From contig CAZJJG010000007.1 in NCBI GenBank assembly GCA_964546275.1, forward strand, positions 1 to 56,716: a DNA stretch of 56,716 nt, written 5' to 3'. Of this stretch, positions 25,661-34,339 are shown piece after piece. A program made the position numbers and the translations under genes. The DNA comes from MED-G78 sp964546275. GTDB lineage: Bacteria > Pseudomonadota > Gammaproteobacteria > Magnimaribacterales > D2472. The notes under the pieces are model-generated. The model was not told where the DNA came from and did not search any database. It saw only the letters and a list, made by a program, of their open reading frames with translations. The first letter of the stretch is position 1. Each line of letters opens with the position of its first letter.

Positions 25661-26221
25661 TTATACTCTGCTGACATAAGATTCCGAACGCGTATCAACT
25701 TTTATAGTTTCACCTTCATTAACAAACAGAGGCACCTGAATATTTACACCAGTTTCAAGTTCAGCATTCTTAGAAGCACCTGATACAGTATCTCCCCTAA
25801 CTCCTGGTTCAGAAGTGGCAATAACAAGATTCACAAAAACTGGGGCTTCAACAGTAATTGGTTGGTCATTCCATAAAACAATTTCACATCTTTCTTGACC
25901 AACGAGCCATTTTTTAGCATTTTCCATTAACTTAGAACCAACCTCAAGTTGATCAAAATTATCTGGATCCATAAAATTCCATGTTTCCCCATCAGAGTAC
26001 AAGAAATCCATTTCTCTATGACTAACATCAGCAGTTTCTGCACTTTCGCCTGATTTAAAAGTTTTATCTATAACATTTCCAGTTAATAAATTTCTATACT
26101 TTACTCTCATAACAGCCTGGCCTTTACCAGGTTTATGAAATTCATGCTCAATAATTGAGCATGGAGCTCCATCTAATAAAAGTTTAGTTCCATTTTTAAA
26201 CTGGTTTGTTGAAATTTTCAT
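25661..26221 (-). CDS. efp: Elongation factor P
   Basis: A 186-residue three-domain translation factor that rescues ribosomes stalled on polyproline. The tip loop is HKPGKGQA with Lys33 at the position that EpmA/EpmB beta-lysylate in E. coli; neither modification gene is in this window. The ending GETIKVDTRSESYVSRV is typical. It is the first gene of the packed run down to hemW and is divergent from the M2 peptidase with 38 bases between starts. Confidence 0.96.
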   Translation of the reverse strand: MKISTNQFKNGTKLLLDGAPCSIIEHEFHKPGKGQAVMRVKYRNLLTGNVIDKTFKSGESAETADVSHREMDFLYSDGETWNFMDPDNFDQLEVGSKLMENAKKWLVGQERCEIVLWNDQPITVEAPVFVNLVIATSEPGVRGDTVSGASKNAELETGVNIQVPLFVNEGETIKVDTRSESYVSRV

Positions 26222-26259
26222 AATATACTATAGGTCTATTTTAAAGGGGTGGTTATCAA

Positions 26260-28074
26260 ATGAACAAATTATTTAGTCTAGTCATATCAATATTTATTTT
26301 AGCATCTTGCTCTTCAAGTGACTCTGAAATCAAAACTATATCTGATGTAGAGTCTTTTTTAGAGAAAGTGGAGCAAGAGAATAATGCTCTTGGTCCAGTT
26401 GCTTCTTCTGCATATTGGATTAGTTCTAATTTTATAACTTACGATTCGCAAAAGATAGCTGCTGATTTTGGTAAACGTTATTCTATGATTTCTGTAGAAA
26501 GAGCAAATGAAGCATCATCTTTTGATAATTTAGATTTACCAGAAGACATGAGAAGAAAGCTTAACCTTATAAAAGGAGGCTTTGTTATGCCTGCACCTCT
26601 AGACGAGGCTTTAGCAGGAGAGTTAGCAAATATAGAAACTGAACTAGGTGCAATGTATGGATCAGGCAAGCATTGCTTTAGTGAAAATGATTGTTATGAC
26701 CTAGAAGCATTTGAACAAATCATAGACTCATCTAGAGATCCTGATGAGTTATTAAAGGCATGGACTGGCTGGAGAGAAATTGGCAAGCCTATGAAAGATA
26801 AGTATATGAGAATGGTTGAAATAGGAGAGCTTGGAGCTAAAGATCTAGGTTATGCAGGTTTAACAGATCTATGGTTTAGTAAATATGATATGCCAGCTGA
26901 AGAATTTCTTGATGAAACCGATAGAGTTTGGGAAGAAGTCAAACCGCTTTATGATGCACTACAGTGCCATGTCAGAACAAAGCTCAATGAAGAATATGGA
27001 GATGAAATTGTTCCCTCAGAGGGAATGCTTCCAGCTCATGTTTTAGGAAATATGTGGGGTCAATCATGGGCAAATGTTTATGATCTTGTCTTTGAAGAAG
27101 ATCCAAATGCTGTTTCTATAAATTTAACTTCTATTATTGAAGAAAGAGAGCTAACAGAGCGTGAGATGGTTGTCATAGCTGAAGATTTCTTTTTATCTTT
27201 AGGTTTTGAACCATTGCCAGAAACTTTTTGGGAAAGATCTTTATTTACAAAGCCGCAAGATAGAGGCGTCGTATGTCATGCATCTGCATGGAATTTAGAT
27301 CCAGCAACTAATGATTTAAGAATTAAAATGTGTATAGAAAAAAATGAAGAAGATTTTGTAACAATACATCATGAGCTTGGACACATATTTTATTATCAGG
27401 CCTATAACCATTTACCTGGGGTATTTAGAAGTGGAGCAAATGATGGTTTTCATGAAGCTGTAGGAGACCTATTAGCTTTATCAATAACACCAGATTATTT
27501 AAATCAAATCGGCTTTGTTACCGAAGAAGAGGCCGCAACAGCAGAGAAAGATCCAATAGCCCTATTAATGAAGCAAGCACTTGAAGGAGTTGTTTCAATA
27601 CCTTGGACTCTTATGTTGGATAAATGGAGATCTGGTGTATTTACAGGTGAAATCACTGAAGAAAATTTAAATTCAAGCTGGTGGGAATTAAGAGAAAAGT
27701 ATCAAGGTATTACATCTCCAATGGAAAGAGGCGAAGAGTATTTTGATCCAGGCGCCAAATACCATATACCAGGCAATACGCCATATACAAGATATTATCT
27801 TGCAAAAATAATGCAGTATCAATTTCATGAATCATTATGTAATCAAATTGGTTTTGAAGGACCTCTTCATGAGTGCTCAATATATAACAACCCTGAGGCA
27901 GGCGAGAAGATAATAAATATGTTGGCTCTAGGTCAGAGCAAGCCTTGGCAGGATGCTTTTGAAGCTTTGACAGGAGAGAGAAAACTTAACGGGAGCTCTA
28001 TCTTAAATTACTATAAACCTCTTCAAGATTGGTTAGAAAACGAGAATGCGGGTCGTTCTTGTGGGTGGGAGTAG
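26260..28074 (+). CDS. M2-family (ACE-like) zinc dipeptidyl carboxypeptidase, lipoprotein
   Basis: A 604-residue peptidase family M2 member, related to animal angiotensin-converting enzyme, which removes C-terminal dipeptides. The zinc site is HHELGH (His371, Glu372, His375) with the third ligand Glu399 in FHEAVGD; the surrounding LPGVFRSGANDGFHEAVGDLLALS is strongly ACE-like. A lipobox (LASC, Cys17) predicts membrane anchoring outside the cytoplasm. GGTGG-type ribosome site lies 7 bases before the ATG. It probably degrades imported or periplasmic peptides. A DUF1295 gene follows after 3 bases. Confidence 0.93.
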   Translation: MNKLFSLVISIFILASCSSSDSEIKTISDVESFLEKVEQENNALGPVASSAYWISSNFITYDSQKIAADFGKRYSMISVERANEASSFDNLDLPEDMRRKLNLIKGGFVMPAPLDEALAGELANIETELGAMYGSGKHCFSENDCYDLEAFEQIIDSSRDPDELLKAWTGWREIGKPMKDKYMRMVEIGELGAKDLGYAGLTDLWFSKYDMPAEEFLDETDRVWEEVKPLYDALQCHVRTKLNEEYGDEIVPSEGMLPAHVLGNMWGQSWANVYDLVFEEDPNAVSINLTSIIEERELTEREMVVIAEDFFLSLGFEPLPETFWERSLFTKPQDRGVVCHASAWNLDPATNDLRIKMCIEKNEEDFVTIHHELGHIFYYQAYNHLPGVFRSGANDGFHEAVGDLLALSITPDYLNQIGFVTEEEAATAEKDPIALLMKQALEGVVSIPWTLMLDKWRSGVFTGEITEENLNSSWWELREKYQGITSPMERGEEYFDPGAKYHIPGNTPYTRYYLAKIMQYQFHESLCNQIGFEGPLHECSIYNNPEAGEKIINMLALGQSKPWQDAFEALTGERKLNGSSILNYYKPLQDWLENENAGRSCGWE

Positions 28075-28077
28075 ATT

Positions 28078-28923
28078 ATGCAATCAATAATGTATCTAAT
28101 CTACGCAGCTATAGGTTTTGGAATTCCTTTTGGGATTAGCTTAGCTATTGGTAATGAGCTAGTTCAAAATATAATTTTACTCGCATACATCATTCAATGG
28201 ATTGCTTTTGTTCCAGCTTATATGTTTCAAACAGAAAAATTCTATGATTTAACTGGCAGTCTTACTTATACAAGCGTATTTGCATATTGCATGTATTTAG
28301 CAACTTTGGGCACTATTAATTGGGGTTCTGTAATAATTTCAATTTTAGTCATTATCTGGGCAGGTCGTTTAGGGACCTTTTTGTTTACAAGAATAGCTAA
28401 AGACGGTGAAGATAAACGTTTTAGAACCATTAAGCCTGATATGGCTCAATTCTTTATGACATGGACTCTTCAAGGGATGTGGGTGTCAGTTTGCTCTTTA
28501 TGCGCCATTACTGCTATAGCAAGTGATACAGGCATTATTCTTAATAATATTTTTTACATTGGTTTATTAATGTTTGTTGGCGGATTTGCAATTGAAATAG
28601 TTGCCGACCAACAAAAGTCAGCATTTAGAGCTATACCTGAAAATAGAAACAAATTTATTACTAGTGGCTTATGGAGCAAATCAAGACATCCCAATTACTT
28701 TGGTGAAATTACTTTATGGACCGGAGTTGCTGTTATGTCTTTTTCTTCTTTATCGGGTATAGAATATTTAACATTAATATCACCAGTTTTTACTTATTTA
28801 CTTCTAGTAAAAATTAGTGGAGTTAGGATGTTAGAGGGAAGGGGGCAAAAGACATGGGGCCAAGATGCCGAATATATTGCCTATATGAAAAACACCCCGA
28901 TGGTAATGATAAAATTTTGGTAA
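28078..28923 (+). CDS. DUF1295 membrane protein (steroid 5-alpha-reductase/ICMT-like fold)
   Basis: A 281-residue membrane protein with about seven hydrophobic segments. The C-terminal half has FRAIPENRNKFITSGLWSKSRHPNYFGEITLWTG, the DUF1295 hallmark shared with 5-alpha-reductases and isoprenylcysteine methyltransferases, where it forms the cofactor site (NADPH or SAM). FTRIAKDGEDKRF in the middle is also typical. Substrate unknown. It is probably co-transcribed with the M2 peptidase. Confidence 0.87.
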   Translation: MQSIMYLIYAAIGFGIPFGISLAIGNELVQNIILLAYIIQWIAFVPAYMFQTEKFYDLTGSLTYTSVFAYCMYLATLGTINWGSVIISILVIIWAGRLGTFLFTRIAKDGEDKRFRTIKPDMAQFFMTWTLQGMWVSVCSLCAITAIASDTGIILNNIFYIGLLMFVGGFAIEIVADQQKSAFRAIPENRNKFITSGLWSKSRHPNYFGEITLWTGVAVMSFSSLSGIEYLTLISPVFTYLLLVKISGVRMLEGRGQKTWGQDAEYIAYMKNTPMVMIKFW

Positions 28924-28965
28924 GATATTTAATAGGATAAATGAGATAAGTCTCAATAAATAAAT

Positions 28966-28995
28966 TTGTCACTATTTACATTAACTTGGTAGAAT
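28966..28995 (+). promoter_or_regulatory. Sigma-70-type promoter for the TonB operon
   Basis: A -35 TTGTCA (28966-28971), an 18-base spacer and a -10 TAGAAT (28990-28995) preceded by TGG form a good extended -10 promoter. Transcription should begin near 29002, giving a leader of about 66 bases before the DUF3450 gene; GGGAG lies nine bases before that ATG. It sits in the longest intergenic gap of the window (144 bases). Confidence 0.55.
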
Positions 28996-29014
28996 GACAG
29001 AACTTTTTTAGTAG

Positions 29015-29034
29015 TTAATTGCGTAATCAATTAA
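29015..29034 (+). promoter_or_regulatory. Inverted repeat in the TonB-operon leader
   Basis: TTAATTG and CAATTAA form a perfect 7-base inverted repeat around CGTAAT, just downstream of the predicted transcription start. It could be a repressor operator or a leader hairpin. There is no Fur-box match and no following T-run, so it is not a terminator. Confidence 0.4.
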
Positions 29035-29067
29035 TCATATAAAGATAATAATAGGGAGCAACTTAAT

Positions 29068-29826
29068 ATGTTGAAAATACGAGCCATAATAATGTCTCTT
29101 GCTTTGGTTTTTCCATTTGTAGGTAATGCTACAGAAATGGAATCAGTTCTTGAAGTAGGAAGAGAGAATTCAAATCAATCAGCCGCATCACAAGATAAAA
29201 TTGACGGCACAGAAAAGCAAACTGACAAAATTGTAAATGAGTGGAAAGTTGTTTCTAAGCAAGTTGAAGGCTTAATAGTCTATAACGAGCAAAAAAGAAT
29301 ACAGATCCAAGCTCAATTAGACTTAATGGATGAATTAGATGGGCAGCTTACTCAAGTTGTTGTCATGCAAAGACAGATTCCACCTCTAGCTCAGAAAATG
29401 CTTGAAGGCTTAGAAGCATATGTATCAATGGATCTACCTTTCCATGTTGAAGAAAGAAGACAAAGGTTAGATCTTGTAAGAAGCTCACTATCAAATCCAA
29501 AAGTAACTGCTTCAGAACAAGTTAGACAAATCCTAGAGGCTTATAATATTGAGGGTGAATATGGCAGAAAGATTGATGCTTTCGAATCATCTATAGTTAT
29601 TGACGGCCAAGAAATTGTTGCTAACGTTCTAGTGGTTGGAAGAATAGGTATGTTCTATCAAACAAAAGATGAGAGAACTAGCGGTATTTGGGACAAAGAT
29701 GCCAATGATTGGGTTGAATTAGATGGTGGTTATAGAACTGCTATTAGAGATGGAATAAGAATGGCTAAAAAACTAGCTCCAACAGATATGTTGATGCTGC
29801 CAGTAGTAGTTAAGGAGCAAATCTAA
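29068..29826 (+). CDS. DUF3450 protein of a TonB energy-transduction operon
   Basis: A 252-residue exported protein with a signal peptide (residues 1-21, ending VGNA) and a long helical region (about 40-120). DELDGQLTQVVVMQRQIPPLAQKMLEGLEAYV and the C-terminal GGYRTAIRDGIRMAKKLAPTDMLMLPV are DUF3450 features. The family almost always precedes ttpC-exbB-exbD-tonB genes and is thought to be a periplasmic accessory of that motor. First gene of the operon; its stop overlaps the next ATG by one base. Confidence 0.85.
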   Translation: MLKIRAIIMSLALVFPFVGNATEMESVLEVGRENSNQSAASQDKIDGTEKQTDKIVNEWKVVSKQVEGLIVYNEQKRIQIQAQLDLMDELDGQLTQVVVMQRQIPPLAQKMLEGLEAYVSMDLPFHVEERRQRLDLVRSSLSNPKVTASEQVRQILEAYNIEGEYGRKIDAFESSIVIDGQEIVANVLVVGRIGMFYQTKDERTSGIWDKDANDWVELDGGYRTAIRDGIRMAKKLAPTDMLMLPVVVKEQI

Positions 29827-31220
29827 TGAAATTTTTAAATCTATTTTATTTTTTACTAATAGTTACGTTTGCTGTTCCTTCTTTTGCACAAGATGCAGAT
29901 GATGCGGCAGTAGATCAAGAGCCAACAACAGTTGAAGCTCTTTTAGCTCTTGTTAAAGAAGGCAAAGTTAAAGAGCAAGCAGAGAATGTTAAAAGAGAAG
30001 CAACATTCATGGCTAATAAAAATAAACAAGCTAGTATTTTAGCTGCTGAGAAAAAAGAACTTGCTAGGCAAGAAAGAATTGCAGCAAAGCTAGAAGCTGA
30101 ATATAAAAAGAATCAAGAAATTGTAAGAGTTAAAGAAGAAGCTTATAAGAAAGAACTAGGATCACTTACAGAATTATTTGGTCATATTCAAAGTTCAGCT
30201 GGTGAAGCCTCATCAATGTTCACTAATTCATTGGCTTCAGCAGAGTTTGGACTTGAAAGAGTAGCATTCTTGAACAATCTTACAGGCAAGATGTCTGAAA
30301 CTACTTCACTTCCAACTATTAAAGAGATTGAGGGATTATGGTTCGAACTTCTTCGTGAAATGAATGCTGGTTCAGAAGTAGTTAACTTTAATACTACAGT
30401 AATTGATGTTGATGGAGAAACTAGCGAATGTATGGTTACTCGTGTTGGATTATTTAATGCAGTTTGTGATGGCAAATACTTAGAATTTGCAACATCAAAA
30501 GGTCAATATGCTTTTCTTCCTAGGCAACCAGCAGGAAGATTTACAAAAAGTGCTAAAAATCTAGGCAATGCCGCAGGTGGAGAGCAAGTGAAGTTCGGAG
30601 TAGATCCAACAGGACCTACAGGTGGAAGTTTGCTAGCTAATCTTATCCAAACTCCTTCTCTTACAGAAAGAGCTGCTCAAGGAAAAGAAGTTGGTGCTGC
30701 GATTATCGTTGTTGGTATTATCGGTATAGTTATAGCTTTTTGGAAACTGTGGAGCTTATACATGGTTGGAGTTGCTGTTAATAAACAAACAAAATCAAAA
30801 ACTGCTGACTCTGGTAATCCTTTAGGAAGAGTTCTGAAGGTTGGCCAAGATAACTTTAAGAAAGATATAGATACTTTAGAGCTAAGATTAGCTGAAGCAA
30901 TTATGGCAGAAAGGCCATCAATTGAAAAAGGTATTAGTGTTGTGCGAATTATCTCTGTTGTGGCGCCTTTAGCAGGCCTATTAGGAACAGTTACTGGAAT
31001 GATCGTAACTTTCCAACAAATAACTTTATATGGTACTGGAGATCCTAAGCTTATGGCTGGCGGTATTTCACAAGCACTTGTTACAACTGTTTTAGGATTA
31101 TTAGTTGCTATACCTACAACCTTACTGCATTCGTTTACTGCATCGTCAGCTAAAGGAATTATTAGTATATTAGAAGAGCAGAGTACTGGCATATTAGCTG
31201 AGCATTCTGAGACTAGCTAG
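29826..31220 (+). CDS. TtpC-like long ExbB/TolQ-family proton channel protein
   Basis: A 464-residue MotA/TolQ/ExbB-family protein with a signal peptide (to about residue 21, FAQ), a charged coiled coil (about 45-120), a periplasmic domain, and a C-terminal channel part with three membrane segments (about 287-315, 378-405, 415-440; VAPLAGLLGTVTGMIVTF). This architecture is that of TtpC, an extra component of Vibrio TonB2 systems needed for TonB-dependent iron uptake. It lies directly between DUF3450 and a standard-length ExbB, as in those systems. Confidence 0.9.
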   Translation: MKFLNLFYFLLIVTFAVPSFAQDADDAAVDQEPTTVEALLALVKEGKVKEQAENVKREATFMANKNKQASILAAEKKELARQERIAAKLEAEYKKNQEIVRVKEEAYKKELGSLTELFGHIQSSAGEASSMFTNSLASAEFGLERVAFLNNLTGKMSETTSLPTIKEIEGLWFELLREMNAGSEVVNFNTTVIDVDGETSECMVTRVGLFNAVCDGKYLEFATSKGQYAFLPRQPAGRFTKSAKNLGNAAGGEQVKFGVDPTGPTGGSLLANLIQTPSLTERAAQGKEVGAAIIVVGIIGIVIAFWKLWSLYMVGVAVNKQTKSKTADSGNPLGRVLKVGQDNFKKDIDTLELRLAEAIMAERPSIEKGISVVRIISVVAPLAGLLGTVTGMIVTFQQITLYGTGDPKLMAGGISQALVTTVLGLLVAIPTTLLHSFTASSAKGIISILEEQSTGILAEHSETS

Positions 31221-31228
31221 TTCTATTT

Positions 31229-31753
31229 ATGTATGAAATAAGTGAAGCATTTGTCTCAGTTAGAGACTTCATGGAGCAAGGCGGAGACGTTTTGTGGGGG
31301 ATTGCTTTACTAGTTTTATTTATGTGGACTATGATCTTTGAAAGAGTCTTCTATTATGCAAAAGGTTATAATGATTATATTGCTGAATTAGTTCAACAGT
31401 GGGAATCCAGAGAAGACAAAACTTCATGGTATGCACTTCAAATTCGTCAGAAGTACATGTCCCAAGCAAAAGTAGAAATCAACAGAAACTTATCATTAAT
31501 ACAAACCTGTGTTGCTATAGCTCCATTATTTGGATTGTTGGGTACTGTTACAGGGATGATAGAAGTTTTCCAGGTGATGGCTTTTAATGGTGGCGGAGAT
31601 GCTAGATCGATGGCCGGAGGTGTTTCAAAAGCAACTTTACCTACCATGGCTGGTATGGTGGTAGCTTTATCAGGGGTGTTTGCAACAGTTTATTTAAATG
31701 GTGCTAGTACAAAAAGAGAGCACAAGCTAGACAGTATTATTAAACGATATTAG
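31229..31753 (+). CDS. exbB: ExbB2-type proton channel subunit
   Basis: A 174-residue MotA/TolQ/ExbB protein with three membrane segments (about 18-38, 90-115, 130-152). IAPLFGLLGTVTGMIEVFQVMAFNGGGDARSMAGGVSKATLPTMAGMVVAL is the conserved channel core. With ExbD it harvests the proton gradient to drive TonB. Starts 8 bases after the TtpC-like gene. It is a diverged second copy of the channel fold encoded just upstream. Confidence 0.93.
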   Translation: MYEISEAFVSVRDFMEQGGDVLWGIALLVLFMWTMIFERVFYYAKGYNDYIAELVQQWESREDKTSWYALQIRQKYMSQAKVEINRNLSLIQTCVAIAPLFGLLGTVTGMIEVFQVMAFNGGGDARSMAGGVSKATLPTMAGMVVALSGVFATVYLNGASTKREHKLDSIIKRY

Positions 31754-31762
31754 GAGAGAATT

Positions 31763-32173
31763 GTGAGAAGAGGATCAATTACAAGCGCAGTTAAAGAAGA
31801 AGAAAGTGAGATAAATATGACGCCAATGCTTGATGTCGTATTCATCATGCTTATTTTCTTTATTGTTACTGCAAACTTTATTAAAGAGCCAGGACTTGAA
31901 ATCAATAGGCCTGATTCTAATACAGCTGAGACCCAAGAAAATGCTGCTATTCTTATTGCTGTCGGACCTACTGGCGAAATATGGATGGACGGTAGAAGAA
32001 TTGACGTAAGACAAGTTAAAGCTAATGTTGTAAAAATGCTAGCTGATAATCCACAAGGGTCAGTAGTAATTCAGGCTGATGAAAAAGCAGTTGCAGATAC
32101 TATTATTAAAGTCATGGATGGGGCTAGAGAAGCTGGAGTCACAGCTATCTCATTAGCATCAGAACCTAAGTAA
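31763..32173 (+). CDS. exbD: ExbD2-type TonB-motor subunit
   Basis: A 136-residue ExbD/TolR protein with one membrane helix (about 22-40) carrying the proton-relay Asp24 (MLDVVFIMLIFF) and a periplasmic domain with VVIQADEKAVADTIIKVMDGAREAGV. The start is GTG, 9 bases after exbB. It forms the motor with ExbB and contacts TonB. Confidence 0.93.
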   Translation: MRRGSITSAVKEEESEINMTPMLDVVFIMLIFFIVTANFIKEPGLEINRPDSNTAETQENAAILIAVGPTGEIWMDGRRIDVRQVKANVVKMLADNPQGSVVIQADEKAVADTIIKVMDGAREAGVTAISLASEPK

Positions 32174-32181
32174 GTAATAAT

Positions 32182-32871
32182 ATGGCGTCAGTAACAGCTA
32201 ATAAATCTGCAAATTCTTCAGAATCTGTATTAGCTTTTTTATCCAAGAATAAGTATATTTCTAGCGGATTATTAGCATCAATAGTCGGACTATCATTATT
32301 CTTTGTGATGGTTCTTTTAATCTCTCTTGGCGATAGCGGCATTAAAGATGATAAATCTATCAAGCTTGTAGATATAGTTATGCCAGATAGAGATATTGAT
32401 ACTCTTTTACAAGAAGTAGAAAAACCAGACGAGCCAGAAGAGCAGCCAGATGATATTGCACAACCAGAAGTTGAACTTCAGCCCCTAACGGGTGTAGATG
32501 TAACTATTGCTAAACCAAAGGCAAATATTAAAGCGGGCGGATCATTTTTTAAAGATGGTGAATATATGCCTTTATTTGCAGTTCAACCTCAATATCCTAG
32601 AAGAGCGCAAGAAAGAGGAACATCAGGTTACGCAATTGTTAAATTTACCATCACAGAACAAGGAACTGCTGAAAATACTGAAATAGTAGAAGGTATGTGC
32701 GGAGATGAAAGAAAAGCAGATGTAGTACTTAGACCATGTTCTATATTTAACAATTCTTCCATAAGAGCTGCAGCAAAATTAAAATACAAACCAAAAATTG
32801 TTGATGGTAACCCTGTAAAAGTTGATGATGTTATGTATAGATTTAAATATGAGATGGAAGAGGATGATTAA
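32182..32871 (+). CDS. tonB: TonB-family energy transducer
   Basis: A 229-residue TonB2-type protein: a membrane anchor (about 25-50), an acidic Pro/Glu stretch (about 73-100, EKPDEPEEQPDD) spanning part of the periplasm, and a C-terminal TonB domain (about 130-229) with QPQYPRRAQERGTSGYAIVKFTI. It carries motor energy to outer-membrane receptors for siderophores, vitamins or glycans. The C-terminal domain has two Cys (MCGDERKADVVLRPC) that could form a disulfide. No receptor gene is in the window. Confidence 0.92.
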   Translation: MASVTANKSANSSESVLAFLSKNKYISSGLLASIVGLSLFFVMVLLISLGDSGIKDDKSIKLVDIVMPDRDIDTLLQEVEKPDEPEEQPDDIAQPEVELQPLTGVDVTIAKPKANIKAGGSFFKDGEYMPLFAVQPQYPRRAQERGTSGYAIVKFTITEQGTAENTEIVEGMCGDERKADVVLRPCSIFNNSSIRAAAKLKYKPKIVDGNPVKVDDVMYRFKYEMEEDD

Positions 32872-34339
32872 TACAATAAAAAAATTAACATTAATTAGAG
32901 TTTCAACTGCACTAGTATTAGCCTTTGCCTTTATGCCAATAGAAACTATTGCTCAATCTAATGAAGCTTCAAAATCTAAAAAACAGGTTACATATAAAAA
33001 AGCTAGAGTACTTCAAACTAAAACTGCTAAAAAAATTGCAAAAGTAACAGAGGCTCTTGAAATTGTAAAAATAGTTCAAGTTAAAGATACCAATAAAGAA
33101 TCAGAGACATATGGCCAAATGATTGATGCAGAAGAGCCTAATCCGGACATGGTGACAGTTAAAAAAATTCTTGATGAGATGATAAGTCAAGAAGCTGATA
33201 TGAAGAGTTATGACAGGTCTGTTATGTATAATTTTGTAGGCTATTATTATTATGATAAAGGTGATTATCCTAAAGCAATCCAAGGTTATACAAAAGTAGT
33301 TAATGAAGAAGAGGTAACTCAGCCGCTTCGAACTGGGACACTTCTTACTTTAGCATCACTTCATATGATTGAAGGAGATTGGAGAAAAGGTATTAATTTA
33401 ATATTGCAATGGATGCAAGAAGTTGAGACTGTAACAGCTCAATCGTGGTCTTTGCTTGCTCAGGCATACTATCAAATAGAAGATTTTAGAGAAGCTCTTA
33501 AAGCATCACAAACTGCCGTATCTTTAGCAGAACTAGAGGGTTATACGCCAAAAGAAAATTGGTATGTGATCATGGCAGCTTCATATGAAGAATTAAAGAA
33601 AGAAATTGGTGAAAAAGAAACAATTTTAAAACAACTAGAAATTTATGAGGTTCTTGTAAATTTATATCCAAAAAAGCGCTACTTTCTCCAACTTGGACAA
33701 GCATATGGAACTCTAGGAAGAGAAGCAGATTACATGGTTGCCTTAAGTGCAGCATATCAGAGTGACTACCTTGACAAGCAAGGCGAGTATCTGACCCTTG
33801 CCCAATTATTATTGATGAATGGGAATCCATATCAAGCGGCTTCGGTTATTGTTGCTGGACAGAAGAAGCAAGTCTTAGTTATGAATCCAAAAACTAAGAT
33901 AGAGGAATTAAAACCTGTTGTTGAAGATACTGAAAAGAATCTTAAGCTTCTTGCAGATTCCTGGAGGATGGCTCAAGAGATAGATAAAGCAATACCCGTT
34001 CTAGAAAAGGCAGCTAAGATGTCTGAAGAAGGAACTAATTATCTAGTTCTTGGAAATTTATATCTTATCGAAGATAAATTAGATCAAGCGATTAATGCCA
34101 TCAAGAAAGGTATTAAGAAAGGAAAAATTAAGAAAATCTCCCAGGCACACTTAACTTTGGGGCAAGCTTATTTTGAATTGAAAAATTTTGATGAAGCTAA
34201 AAAGCAATTCAGAGTAGCTGCAAGAGATGAAGATAAGAAGGTTAAGAAGACTGCAAATAATTGGATCAAATATACTGAAAACGAAGAGAAAAGAATGCAA
34301 AGTCTCCAGTTAAGAAGAGACTATATTAAGAAATCATAA
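32864..34339 (+). CDS. TPR-repeat protein of the TonB operon
   Basis: A 491-residue exported protein. From the ATG at 32864 it begins with a signal peptide (MINTIKKL, hydrophobic to about 22, ending TIAQ), which decides that start over one 42 bases earlier inside tonB. The body is a string of TPR-like helical pairs (for example YYYYDKGDYPKAIQGYTKVV, AQAYYQIEDFREALKASQTAV, TLGQAYFELKNFDEAKKQFRVAA). TPR proteins close TonB2 operons of this kind and probably scaffold the complex in the periplasm. Overlaps tonB by 8 bases and the convergent folA by 6. Confidence 0.85.
   Translation: MINTIKKLTLIRVSTALVLAFAFMPIETIAQSNEASKSKKQVTYKKARVLQTKTAKKIAKVTEALEIVKIVQVKDTNKESETYGQMIDAEEPNPDMVTVKKILDEMISQEADMKSYDRSVMYNFVGYYYYDKGDYPKAIQGYTKVVNEEEVTQPLRTGTLLTLASLHMIEGDWRKGINLILQWMQEVETVTAQSWSLLAQAYYQIEDFREALKASQTAVSLAELEGYTPKENWYVIMAASYEELKKEIGEKETILKQLEIYEVLVNLYPKKRYFLQLGQAYGTLGREADYMVALSAAYQSDYLDKQGEYLTLAQLLLMNGNPYQAASVIVAGQKKQVLVMNPKTKIEELKPVVEDTEKNLKLLADSWRMAQEIDKAIPVLEKAAKMSEEGTNYLVLGNLYLIEDKLDQAINAIKKGIKKGKIKKISQAHLTLGQAYFELKNFDEAKKQFRVAARDEDKKVKKTANNWIKYTENEEKRMQSLQLRRDYIKKS

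Noticed and set aside
28942..28955. TGAGA/TCTCA hairpin as terminator of the DUF1295 gene
   Set aside because: Only a five-pair stem with low G+C and no T-run after it.
30677..31192. Long open frame (171 codons) on the minus strand inside the TtpC-like gene
   Set aside because: It lies wholly antisense to a well-supported channel protein; the composition is what reverse reading of such a gene gives, with no motif or ribosome site.
32822..32863. Earlier start for the TPR protein
   Set aside because: The extra residues come from reading tonB in another frame and would hide the clear signal peptide beginning at 32864.
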